From the NCBI GenBank assembly GCA_037127315.1, contig JBBBDQ010001684.1:5134501-5198500 (forward strand): a stretch of DNA of 64,000 nucleotides. The letters run 5' to 3'. Under the pieces are notes generated by a model. It was given only the letters and a program-made list of their open reading frames with translations. It had not been told where the DNA came from and made no database searches. Numbering within the stretch: position 1 is the first letter of the stretch; every line of letters starts with the position of its first letter. Made by a program: the position numbers and the translations under genes. Source of the stretch: Ascarosepion bandense (lineage: Eukaryota; Mollusca; Cephalopoda; Sepiida; Sepiidae). Below are positions 51,404-61,648 of the stretch, piece after piece.

Positions 51404-51455
51404 TCGGTGGTACGACTCGGGGTTTCATTCACTTCGCAATCATCAGATACATATT
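51402..51455 (-). ncRNA. hammerhead-like motif, tentative
   Basis: On the minus strand CTGATGA (51446-51440) is followed by 13 bases that fold poorly as stem II. Then GAAA (51426-51423), CCCCGA and GTC ending at 51414 follow. GTAT before CTGATGA can pair with GTAC after GTC. Core letters are right, but stem II is weak. I rate it a possible degenerate hammerhead. Confidence 0.45.
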
Positions 51456-52216
51456 ACAAACTAACCGTTTGAATTTATTTTCATTTGATGTTCATGGAAG
51501 TTAAATCTTACATTGTTAGGGCACTATTTTTATTTTACCAAGAGTATAATATAAATAAACAAACATTACATGAAGATAAAAAAATTAAAGGAAAATTTAT
51601 TTAAATTTAAAGTTATGGGAGATTAATTCATAATTATTATTAGCAATAAGTATTAGCGAGGAAAAGAAAGAACGAAAAAAGAAAAAAGAAAGAAAAAAGA
51701 AAGAAGAAGAAGAAGAAGAAAGAAACAAACGCGGAAGGGAATCGGTGTTAATATGACTCTAAGTATTTGAGTAAGTATTTTTCTAAGGTAGCATGTGGTC
51801 ATCAATTCACTTTTTTGTTTAGTAAATTAGGCTTATTTATTTGATTTTAGATGACAAATTTTTCTAAAAGATATAAATAAAATTTATCTCCTTTTCCATT
51901 ATAAGATTTGTTTTAGCAACGATATCCCATCTAATGATTAAGTTGTTGTTAAATTTTCATTTCCAATAATATATAGATAAAACGGTACTTTTACTATTGT
52001 TTAAAGAGAAGATATGGTTATTGAAGTGATTCTTCCACTTATTTGCTGTGGCTCCGAAATAAAATTTAGCAATGTCATCCGAATGGATGCAAGTTTTATA
52101 AATAATACCTTCGAACATGAACTGGACGTTTAATGTAGGACATACCCATATGTATATTTATAGTTATTAGTGATGTATATCCATATGTATATTTATAATT
52201 ATTAATTCACATACCT
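51456..52216. other. no gene recognised
   Basis: AT-rich with a purine-only tract at 51660-51725 (GAAA/GAA repeats). Confidence 0.5.
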
Positions 52217-52223
52217 ATATATA

Positions 52224-52256
<33 letters not shown>
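52217..52256. repeat. (AT)n microsatellite
   Basis: About 40 bases of AT. A smaller C-rich/CT/AT compound run lies at 52768-52813. Confidence 0.94.
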
Positions 52257-52259
<3 letters not shown>

Positions 52260-53099
52260 AATGATGCTTAGTGCCACAACTGCTGTTTTTGTTCAGTAGT
52301 TTACTGGTAGAAGGCATTTTAGGCAAGCAGACTTTGCCATAAAGTTCTCATTATCAAGATAAGAAGAGAGCGTTAATAGAAGTAATATGAAGAAGTTTGT
52401 CTCTTTGCTAAGCAATGTTATTTTAGTCATACCGACTTCGAATTTTCGTAAAGGCATTATTGTAATGTGTTGTATCATGGAGGAATGACGATACACAGAT
52501 ATAATTAGTAATACATTTATTCGCGGTAGATACAGCAGTAGTACACGTCCATGTAGGGTGGTAATAACTAATGAGGTGAGTAGACAACGGCCGTTCTAGC
52601 CGTCAGCTGCCGACTCTGCTGTCGCTACTCGATATTAGCCCTTTATATATTGTGAAACGTGTGTCACGTGTTCGAGTTACGTTACAACATAATGTCTTCA
52701 CTCTTAAGGTTTTTTTTCTTCTCTTCCTGCTTTTCTGCAAAAAAGCTAATAACCCTGAACACACACACGCATTCCCCCCCCCCTCCCCCCCCTCTCTCTC
52801 TATATATATATATGTTAGTTTTGTTAAATTCAATAGACATCTATTTTCTTTTTTTTGTACAGTCAAATACAGTAAATAAATGAAACCAAGTTGTATAAAT
52901 TAAACTAACTGATCATCGATAAGAAACTTTTTTTATCTTAAACTATTCAGTTCTTCTCTAAACTCAGTTTTTCATGCGTTTTTTTAATACGTATAGTTGA
53001 TTCTCCCCGACTTAGAAGATATTAGGACTCGATCAAATAACTTCAGATTCATCAGAATTTCTGTAAGGGAATGTTCGAGGCACATATGAGGCGTCTTTC
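52260..53099. other. no gene recognised
   Basis: A moderate-GC patch at 52535-52690 has no frame or RNA motif that I can name. It could be LTR or UTR sequence of the neighbouring gypsy remnant. The rest is AT-rich. Confidence 0.4.
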
Positions 53100-53575
53100 G
53101 ACATGGTAACAACTATCTGACAATTAGATTATTGATCTGGTCGTTTTAGAACATTTTATGCCATTTGAATTACACTTATAATGTTCTTTCATCCAAGCTA
53201 TTTTTGGCGGACTATCGTGAGACACGGGAATATGTTTGATGGAGTCTTTTTCAACGGATTTCTTCTAAACATCATTGACAAACAATCACATTATCACTCA
53301 CGTTTGTCTTGAGAAACCATGACTTGCGAATCATATGCGCCATTTAGTCATTGTTCGACTACCATTCGCTGTATTTATTGGGTAAACCTCCATCCGTTTG
53401 AAATAGCAGTCAATAATTATTAAAAACAGCTGGCCCATCAAACAGTCTCGTATAATCAATGTGGATCCCGGACCATGATTTATTAGCATTAGTCCAAGAG
53501 TGAAATGGTAAGACAGTTGGAATTTTCCGATTGGAATATTATGTGGGTCAATAAATCTCAAGGCCGTTGTTCAAC
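53100..53575 (-). pseudogene. Ty3/gypsy integrase fragment
   Basis: The minus strand reads IDPHNIPIGKFQLSYHF, then LMGQLFLIIIDCYFKRMEVY (first catalytic Asp in IIID), PINTANGSRTMTKWRI, then FASHGFSRQT and KDSIKHIPVSHDSPPKIAWM-like residues where the core normally ends. The family is related to, but distinct from, the gypsy at 18030. No LTRs are recognised. Confidence 0.8.
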
Positions 53576-53579
53576 TAGA

Positions 53580-54844
53580 AAAAAAAAGCCTGAATTCCAA
53601 ACCGTGGAGAAAGCAACAGGAAATTATTCCATTATTTTTCACAATAATGCATAGCAATTCACAATAAAGAAACGGAAGCTGTAGAGAGTCATAGTCGACT
53701 ACTTTCTAAATTCATGTTTCTGTTGTGTTCCATATGCTGCGTAAAAATACTACCGAAATCAATGCCTAGAATTTTAAGTGACGCTTTTGTTCAACCCCGC
53801 AAGTTGCTACAGAACCAAAAACGTTACCGTAAGAACTAAGCTACTTAAACAGTCTCGTCAGGTCGAGACTTTCATCTGTAAATCATACATGGTACGGTCC
53901 TGAGCATGACGGTAAACTGCATCCGGCAGCAAGGCCTCTGATCGGGAGGTTGTGGGAAACATGGGATCAGTTCTTAATTGCTGTTGTTCCCAGATACACC
54001 CTGACTCTGAGTGGTAGCACCTGTTAGGGTCCCAGCTATAGGCAAATACTTAACATCTAAACTGTGGTCAAAACACTATGAAAGTATAAAAATACTCTTT
54101 AATAGAAATATACACATAAAAATAGACTTTTGTAGGAAAATACACATTTTCGAAAGAAAAATATTACCAACAATAAATTTAAAAAAAAAAAATTATTACC
54201 ATAACATCTTTTTGAAGGATAAAAATATTCTCAAAAAAACATTTCTAATACAAGACTGGAAGACATTTTCAGGTTTCTAAAATAAAAATGAATAAAAAAC
54301 CCCCAAAAGTTAATTAAAATCTGACTAAATCTACCTTCTTATTATAATCGAACATTAAAAAACCCCTTAAAACTCCATCTATTTGAGGCTGATATACCGT
54401 TAAACATAACTCAAACTCATACATGGCACCAAACTATATACAACTGCTTTCTCAGATCAATGACTAAAATGGTTTGCATTGAAAGAAACATGTAGGTCTT
54501 GGCGGGGTTGATCTTTGTTCAAACCACGTGAACTAGCACAGCACAATCACAAAGAACTATAACAAATAAAAGAAACTGCATTACTTGAGAGCATCCAAAA
54601 GCAGTAACAACTGAAATGGATAGCACATAAATCGAAGAAAAAATAATGAAAAATCAAGATGTTGACGTTGCACTTCAAACAAAAGATTAGGCTGGAAAGA
54701 GAAATAACGGATAATGAACTTGAGTGACATATTTTCCTGAGAGATTGTTTTAAGAGAAAGATTTTATAGATTTAACGTCTAGCAGTGCTGGCTGCTCGGT
54801 CAAAGAATATCGAATGTTTTTTTTTTTGAAAGCAGCTAATATTA
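53580..54844. other. no gene recognised; dispersed repeat at 53905-53965
   Basis: GCATGACGGTAAACTGCATC, GGCAGCAAGGCC and GATCGGGAGG match 5834-5890. The frame at 54011-54280 is lysine-rich and unsupported. Confidence 0.4.
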
Positions 54845-55240
54845 GCATACCATATGTCTATCCTTCAATATGGCAGCGAATTCTAAAGACAAATAAAAGA
54901 TCTAAAGAAAGACTTGAAGCAACTGAAATGTGGTCTTACGATGTTTTGGAAAATATGAACACGAAAAGGAAACCGATACTTAACATCAAGAAAAGACATA
55001 TGAGGTTTCTGGAACATCTAGTGAAGAAGGAGGGCTTGGAGAATATGATGCTCAAGAGACGGATAGAAGAAAGGCGAAAAAGTGAACGTAACGTGTAACA
55101 TACTTAATAGACTTGAGCAGATGAATAGTGCGGAGGGGGTTGAGTGGAATAACAGGAGAAGGGTGTTAAGAGTTACAAGAGATAGGAAGATGTGGATCAT
55201 CATGATCGCCGACATCCAGAAGGGACATGGCACATAGAAG
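54845..55240 (+). pseudogene. RTE-type LINE, 3' end
   Basis: SILQYGSEF, KERLEATEMWSYDVLENMNT, KRKPILNIKKRHMRFLEHLV, KKEGLENMMLKRRIEER, then GTGTTAAGAGTTACAAGAGA and the terminal ATGATCGCCGACATCCAGAA. GGCACATAGAAGAAAC closes it. It is 5'-truncated, with an internal deletion in MWF..RMLRI. Confidence 0.87.
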
Positions 55241-55244
55241 AAAC

Positions 55245-55883
55245 ATTTCCTGTTATGTATCTTGTGAAAAGTTTCATTCCAGTTATGGCATTGTCTAATC
55301 TCAATTCGACCAGAGTACACATGGTATACATTACTTTTAGGTATATATTTTTCTGTCTGTTTGTTAAAGAAAATGCTGACTAATATGGAATTGTTTTATA
55401 GTTGAAGAGAATAATATAGTAAATCCCTTTTACCGTTGATAGACAGAAAATGTACACCGTGTTCGTCAAATATTCAACTCTCAACGCATGAAAATTAAAA
55501 CATGAACATCGACAGGGAATAAAAAGAAAGTTAAGGACCATAGCTATAAATAGTTTGCCAAATTTTCATTTTGGTTTCGTTTAGTTCTGATTTATATTCT
55601 TAGATTTTTCAAAGACTGATTTAATCTGGGATTCTTATTTTCGGCATCTTCTGTCGAGCACTTATTATTTGGGAAAGTAGAAACCCTTGGCTGTGATTGG
55701 TTGTCTGCAGTGGAGTGTTGTTGATAAGGGGAACTGGAGACGACGAAATGATATTTATAAAGCGAGAAGCGGGATGAATCGACAAATAAGGAAAGTAGCT
55801 AAAAGTGTGTCTGGCGGGGGAGAAAGAGTAGGGAGAAATTGATGGGAGAGTCAGAGGAGAGAAACCTAAAAAAAAAAGACGCT

Positions 55884-55884
<1 letters not shown>
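55245..55884. other. no gene recognised
   Basis: AT-rich. The long minus-strand frame reaching 55621-56217 crosses the CA/TA array and is not a gene. Confidence 0.45.

Positions 55885-55885
<1 letters not shown>

Positions 55886-55967
<82 letters not shown>
55886..55967. repeat. compound (CA)n(TA)n microsatellite
   Basis: Fifty-five bases of CA followed by 27 of TA. Confidence 0.97.
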
Positions 55968-56149
55968 CAATGTTTGACGTAGTGGGATGGTAAGAAAGTC
56001 CGCTCCCACCTAGGCCAATACGTGCCTTGAGTTTGATAATCATTGAATGTTCCTCTATTCTGGAGTTGATCTCTTTCTTTCTGTCTGTCTCTGTCTCTGT
56101 CTCTCTCTCTCTCGATCTATCTGTGATGAATGCGCGCATAGATCCGGTA

Positions 56150-56310
56150 ACTTTTGGAGCGAAAAGTGGCAATAGCGTATCGTGTTCAAATTTCAGTCTG
56201 AGCACTTGCATTCGCATTAACTCAAATAGATTTGGAAAAGTATGAATCCACTCCTTCTCCCCTACTAGGGGATTAATAGTAAGGCAAACAGGAACTTGTT
56301 GGAATTATGA
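56150..56310 (+). mobile_element. tRNA-derived SINE, eroded
   Basis: GTGTTCAAATTTCAG (B box position), GGAAAAGTATGAATCCACTC and ACTAGGGGATTAATAGTAAG correspond to family 1/variant bodies. The head is not recognisable. Confidence 0.55.
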
Positions 56311-56314
56311 GTTA

Positions 56315-56755
56315 AATTTCGAGTAATGTCTACCATCGTTTATTGTTTTCAAAGAACGGGGTGGGGAGAAAGTAATGCGATATCTCGTGTAGTATTTTGA
56401 AAGAACGTTTATTCACGGCCAAGCAGATTTTACAATCACTCGGCAAAAAACTTCTTTCACTTCAAATATATTTCAATATAAGCGCATCGTAATTGAATTT
56501 TATTGATAGCTATTTGATTACTTAAAATATAAAGGAACTCCAAGATTTTTAATCGTTTTTATTTTTACTTTTGAAGTACCAGAATATAATTATAGTGCGA
56601 CCAAAATCTGACAGAAGTTAGAATATTATTCCCAATGAAAATTAAAATAAAATATGTTTTGCTTGTTATACTCGACCACTTATTTGAGGAGAGCACGACA
56701 AAATAAAAATAAGAAAAAGAAAAATAAAACTCAGTAGTGAGTTGCACACCCGTCA
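56315..56755. other. no gene recognised
   Basis: AT-rich spacer. Confidence 0.4.
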
Positions 56756-56759
56756 TTGT

Positions 56760-57690
56760 GAATGACTCTATTGTGAATAATAATATTCACTTTGGTGCGG
56801 TCAATATAAGCATCTGCAGAAGGCTGGCTGGAATGTTATTCCAAGTAGTGAAGATGGCTTCATGAAGATCAGGCACTGTTTAGAATTGATATCAATTTCT
56901 ACAGACTTCTCTTATCAACCACCCCAGACGTTTTCTATAGGGTTCAGGTCAGACGAAGACGCTGAATGATCCAAAAGAACCACATTATTCATCATGAAAA
57001 AGCCCATTGTCTTGCAGATATTATGATTGCATCGTTGTCCAGCTGAAAGATCCAATCATTTCCACACAAGCGAAGGTCTTTAATCAATAAAGATGTTCTC
57101 ACCAACATGCCATTGTTACCAGCCGCATTTTGATGCTCCTGTATAATCTGAAACTTCATTGTTCCTTGGAAGAAGATATCACCCGGATCTTCTCCAGTAT
57201 GTTATGTAGAAAATGTCTCCGATGATATATCCTTATCGTGCTAGTAGTGGTGAAAGACTTCTGGACCGTCCAGGTTATTTTATTTCTCATCAGAGAACAA
57301 AACCTTCTTCCAATTTTTTATGACCCATGTTCGGCGCTTCTCAGTAAAGGTTAACCGGGCAGTGGTGTGGAAGGAGGCGTGGACTTTAAAGTTGTTTACG
57401 GATTTTAAAGTCTTTCTTCGGGGAACAATCTCTTCATCCGCATTCTGCATCCGTAAGCGCCTTAATGTGATTCTATGATTTGCTGACCGGAAAACTTGTC
57501 GACTCTTCCTATTGAACACTAACAAAACTTTCTTGAAATTCTCGTTCCATATCTCTCATGATCTTTTAAGAAATTTTCAATAGCAGTTTTACTACATCCA
57601 GTCTCACCAACAACAGTACGTTGTTGAGAGATACTATATCAACTCTTTAGCTATTCCAATATTTTTTACCTGATGTAACTTAAGAGATAC
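56760..57690 (-). pseudogene. Tc1-like transposase pseudogene
   Basis: The minus strand runs from FRSANHRITLRRLRMQNADE and TLKSVNNFKVHASFHTTARL to NWKKVLFSDEK (first Asp). Then come WIFQLDNDAI (second Asp) and SSSDLNPIENVWGGLIREVC (third residue, Glu). HEAIFTTWNNIPASLLQML follows. All three DDE positions survive but lie in different frames with stops. This is a third, distinct Tc1-type lineage compared with 10901 and 49867. Confidence 0.87.
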
Positions 57691-57699
57691 GAGTGGGAG

Positions 57700-57960
57700 G
57701 TGTTGATTGGGCTAATACTTGAACACAAATGACTAAATTTCGTTACTTGTTTATCAATTAAAGCTTCATTTAAACATGGTCTTTTAGTTTTAATCATTTC
57801 CCATTTTAACAATATTCCAATTTTCCTGATTACATGTTAAATATCTTTTTATTTTAATTTATTTTTCTGCATTTTTATTATTTCGAAGCTCTACTCAAAT
57901 AAATGGCTGAGTCTTGCAATGCACTACAACATATTCTTCTTTTTTAACCTTAAAATTTGG
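57700..57960. other. no gene recognised
   Basis: AT-rich sequence between the Tc1-like remnant and a Helitron. TTCAAGTATTAGCCCAATCA on the minus strand near 57720 may be a Tc1 terminus. Confidence 0.4.
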
Positions 57961-57991
57961 AACAGCAGTATTATATATATATATATATATA

Positions 57992-58504
57992 TAAACTTAT
58001 TTATAAATGGATCTTTGTCTGTGTGTGTCCATTACCTATAGACTTCGAAACGGCTGAACCGATTTTCTTGAAAATTTACACAGGTGTACTATAAGCGTTT
58101 GCGAGTATTCTTAGCTAGGTTTTGTGTCGAGGTACCCCGATAAATATCGAAAATCGATAATTGAAAAAAATCGGGTTATAGAAGGAGCGGTCAGATTTTA
58201 ATCAAATTTGATACACTCATAGACAAAGACATAAGAAACGATATTCAGAAGTTTCAAGGTTGCAGTTCTTACAATAGCGCATAAAATCGATAAAATATAA
58301 ATATAAAAGGCAAGATGTTTGTGTGCGTTTTATCTGTCTGTATGTCTGTTTATCTGTCTGTATGTCCTTTATACAAATCGACAATTTTTATCCGATTCTC
58401 ACCAAACTTCACACAAATATTCTTTAGGCTGAGTCTGAGCTCCAAGACCATGGATTAGTTTTAAAGCTTTCATTACACACGAGCAACGCCGGGCTATACT
58501 GCTA

Positions 58505-58506
<2 letters not shown>
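57992..58506 (+). mobile_element. non-autonomous Helitron, copy 2
   Basis: Interior GAAACGGCTGAACCGATTTT to TTCAAGGTTGCAGTTCTTAC is shared with copy 1. The 3' terminus CGAGCAACGCCGGGC then TATACTGCTAG is followed by T of an AT array. It lacks the 15590-15850 segment of copy 1 and has instead TATCCGATTCTCACCAAACT. Confidence 0.87.

Positions 58507-58538
<32 letters not shown>
58507..58538. repeat. (AT)n microsatellite
   Basis: About 32 bases of AT directly after the Helitron end. Confidence 0.95.
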
Positions 58539-58540
<2 letters not shown>

Positions 58541-58767
58541 TTAAGGTATGCTAAATTTATTAGTAAAAGTGCTCAATATCAAAGACAGAACGTATGTAAA
58601 TATAAACGTGAACACTGACGTTAACATCGAGTGGCGACAGTCTGTTTCATGGTTGAACACAATATTCGAAACTTAAACTAAAAGACCACAAAGAATACGA
58701 AAAAATAAACTCATTATATAGACTCGTATACCCAACAAAAGTGGCCGAGTTCAAATAAATAAAACAA

Positions 58768-59112
58768 TTGGAATAGATAGATCTATCTATCGCCCGGTTC
58801 ACACTCCACCCATGTCTATTGAACAGGTTAAGAGGCTCATCCCTTGTTCCCTGCTTAGGATGTTGTTTCCGGCTTTCTCTTTTCCAATCTTCTCACTTTG
58901 TTTTTTTTTTGAATTGGAGTAGATAGATCTATCTATCGCCCGGTTCACACTCCACCCATGTCTATTGAACAGGTTAAGAGGCTCATCCCTTGTTCCCTGT
59001 TTAGGATGTAGTTTCCGATTTTCTCTTTTCCAATCTTTTCACTCTTACGTAGCCCCCTGCACATCAGTGGCGTTACCGCCTTGCTCGGGGTGATACGATT
59101 AAAAAAAAAACA
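58768..59112 (+). mobile_element. jockey-type LINE 3' UTR with internal duplication
   Basis: Two ~146-bp units (58768-58913 and 58914-59059) share AGATAGATCTATCTATCGCC and GAACAGGTTAAGAGGCTCAT. The second continues to CGTAGCCCCCTGCACATCAG, CCTTGCTCGGGGTGATACGA and an A tail, the 3' end of the LINE family seen at 46111. No coding part remains. Confidence 0.82.
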
Positions 59113-59394
59113 ATGCTAGAAAGAATTAACTCAAAACTGCGGATGAAGTTAAGAATAAACCAGTGAAAAACACAAAGGTAAGTTTAGATTGGTTCTCCAA
59201 CCTAACAACAAACAAATGCGAATTTTAATAACTAGATAGGAAAGATTTCTTCTCTTCTATAGCCGAACTAATGCTAGATAAGATTTTAGCTAATCTCTTT
59301 AGCTAAAAAAAACAAAAAAAAACTAATAAAAATAAAGACTAACCAAGTAAGAATCATTAAACACTCCTGAAAACCATTATTATTTGACAAAGAA

Positions 59395-60120
59395 TACACG
59401 TGGATAAAGAAATAAGGAGCCTTTGACATTACAATGGGTAGCTTTGATGGTGCAAGAACCTGCAAGCTTATGAATATACATTTACTACACGAACAAAGTA
59501 AAACAATCGGTAAATGACAAATGACATAGGCCTCGCTCAGGAACGAGGGTCACATAGTCCAAAACATGGTAACAAAAATAATCCATAAGTATAGTCATAA
59601 ATTTTTTCCAAAATATGGATTTCAGCATAGACATAAAAACAAATCTAAACGAAGTAGATTTCCTAGATGTCACATTCAGGCTAAGAAACGGTACGTATCA
59701 ACCTTATAGAAAGCCCAAACGACAAACCTGTTTATTTACACACATTTTTGAACGACCCACCAATAAGATATCACTTGTTACCAATTGGACAATTCTTACA
59801 ACGAAACCGAAAAAAGATAATGAAACAGCTCTAAAAACTAGTGGATTTTCGGCAAAACCCATGTACACCCGACACAGCACGAACAGTCAACAGTAAAAGA
59901 ATCATCATATGTTTTAACCCGTACAACTCAAACTAAAATACAAACATAGAAAATATTAAACTGACACACAAACACTTTCCATCATCTTTTCAGGAGATCT
60001 TCAATCGAAATACGCCACAGTTGCACAGTTGCTACTGTTGCACCGATAACAAAAACAAATTACGCCAAAAACCTCATGGAAAATAGGGAAAACAACATTA
60101 GTCTACAATAATAAATTAAA
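59395..60120 (+). pseudogene. Penelope-like element, RT C-terminal region
   Basis: In order: FDITMGSFDGARTCKLMNIH, a broken GL-RDD-like region, IDIKTNLNEVDFLDVTFRLR, NGTYQPYRKPKRQTC, ALKTSGF-like, then IICFNPYNSN-like, HKHFPSSFQEIFNRNTPQL and PHGK-like residues. These blocks and their order are characteristic of Penelope-like reverse transcriptases, which are distinct from LINEs. Stops and frameshifts throughout. Confidence 0.85.
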
Positions 60121-60607
60121 AAAAAAAACTGTGAACATTCTTTAGCTATGATCACCTTCCGAGAAGGACAAAAATTACTAAATAAATGATCAGAAGTTAT
60201 CACAACGAAGCAGATACGAAAGCAGATATTTACTATTTTATTTAAAAATCTAAAAGTGAAAACAAATACCTTTTAAAATAATAATATAATAAATGTAAAA
60301 CGCTATATACAAAGTAGATTATACAACATACTAAAGTCAATAACTTAAACTAAAAATCTAAATAAATGTATAAGCAAATTAAGTAAATAATAAACAAATT
60401 AACAAACGAACCTTAACATAATCACAAGTAAATATAATAATAGCAATCAACAACAAATAATAGTAATCAATAGTAAACAATCAACATTATAAAATAGCTG
60501 CAAATAACTGCACTCGAGTTCACATTTATTCCTACTCTATAACTTCTAAAATAATGTGAAACATAACCTTTAACACCTGCTTAATAACCATTTGTATATT
60601 ACAATAA
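60121..60607. other. no gene recognised
   Basis: A-rich spacer after the Penelope remnant. Confidence 0.4.
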
Positions 60608-60914
60608 GGATGTGCGTTGTGGTACAGTGGATATCGGCTCGGAACGAGAAATCGGGGAGCCGAGTTCGAATTCCAGTTGAATCCATTGTATTCACTTACG
60701 CGCAAATACCCTTGGGAAAGGTATTAATCCGTCTCTTCCTTCCAGTTAAGGGCTAAATAGCAGGACAGACTGAGTTCTATAGCCTTGGTCGACAACCAGT
60801 CTACCGCAGAAAGCAATGGCAACCTACTGCGGGATAATCTTCTGCCCAGTCAGTCATGTCTCTTTCGAGACATGATCGTCCAAGCGTGTATCACGTATGG
60901 CACTTAACTGACTG
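60608..60914 (+). mobile_element. tRNA-derived SINE, family 1, full length, well preserved
   Basis: GGATGTGCGTTGTGGTACAG head, B box GAGTTCGAATTCCAG, complete body, the 3' hairpin CATGTCTC-TTTC-GAGACATG, and the end CACTTAACTGACTG. At 307 bases it is the best reference copy in the window. Confidence 0.93.
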
Positions 60915-60960
60915 ATATTACAATAGACCTTGCAACCCAAAATTATCTGCTGCCTCGATA

Positions 60961-60964
<4 letters not shown>

Positions 60965-61008
<44 letters not shown>
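60965..61008. repeat. (AT)n microsatellite
   Basis: About 44 bases of AT. Confidence 0.96.
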
Positions 61009-61009
<1 letters not shown>

Positions 61010-61010
<1 letters not shown>

Positions 61011-61613
61011 TAAACATATACTGTTAAATATAAGAGACAATAAATGTCTATTATGTTTAATCATGAGCTGTTCTAAATATCGTATTTTGTCTTTAATTTC
61101 AGGTGAAAGTAAAGACAAAAATTCTCCAACATTTGGATAATCCTTTATTATGTTGGTTCTAAGCTTTCGGCTCGCATGAGCCATTTTCAGAGAGGTTACA
61201 TGGGCGTTAACATAAAAACATCTACCATCAGCGACGATTTTATCTTGTGTTGACATAAAACTGTGCTAGGCAACGATAACAGTTACCAAAAAGAGCAAAC
61301 GCAGTTCGTAAATTTGTAATGCGGTTCTATGACGTCACACCGCGTGAGAGCTCGAAATGAGAAGAGAACCATATATTCAAATGCAATGTAAAATGCTATG
61401 ACCAGATTTAAACGTGTTTTTATTAATTGTGGGTTGTTTGAATTTAATGTAGATGGCCTCCAATATCTGAAGGTTCTTTTTACTGTGTATATGATTGAAG
61501 ATTATTATGTTGCTGACTAAAATCTGTCTGATATTACCTACATTGCTATGTTTTTCTAAGAAATGTTGTTTAATTGTACTCTGATCAGAAAGGTGACATG
61601 TAAGTCATGCGTG
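61010..61613 (-). mobile_element. Penelope-like element, 3' end with endonuclease tail
   Basis: The minus strand enters with LTCHLSDQSTIKQHFLEKHS and NLQILEAIYIKFKQPTINKN (coding part 61377-61613), ending in a stop. This is the C-terminal part of the GIY-YIG endonuclease of Penelope-like elements. The downstream sequence contains the stem-loop at 61161-61190. It abuts the 3' end of the R4-type LINE. Confidence 0.82.
61161..61190 (-). ncRNA. hammerhead-like stem-loop of the Penelope-like element, degenerate
   Basis: The minus strand reads CTGAAAAT, a perfect 5-bp stem GGCTC-ATGC-GAGCC, then GAAAG. It recalls the CTGANGA-stem II-GAAA core reported for Penelope-like elements. The essential G of the first block is A, and an extra T precedes the stem, so self-cleavage is unlikely. 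Confidence 0.5.
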
Positions 61614-61630
61614 GTTGTAGTAAAACCAAT

Positions 61631-61648
61631 ATATTATTATTATTATGT
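61631..61648. repeat. (TTA)n at LINE 3' junction
   Basis: Four to five ATT/TAA triplets where the R4-type element ends and the Penelope fragment begins. Confidence 0.85.

Noticed and set aside
52535..52690. LTR of the gypsy fragment at 53100
   Set aside because: I found no second copy in the window and no clear TG..CA ends.
55621..56217. 198-codon minus-strand frame
   Set aside because: The centre is CA/TA microsatellite (Cys-Val and Tyr-Ile runs), and the ends lack homology and overlap a SINE.
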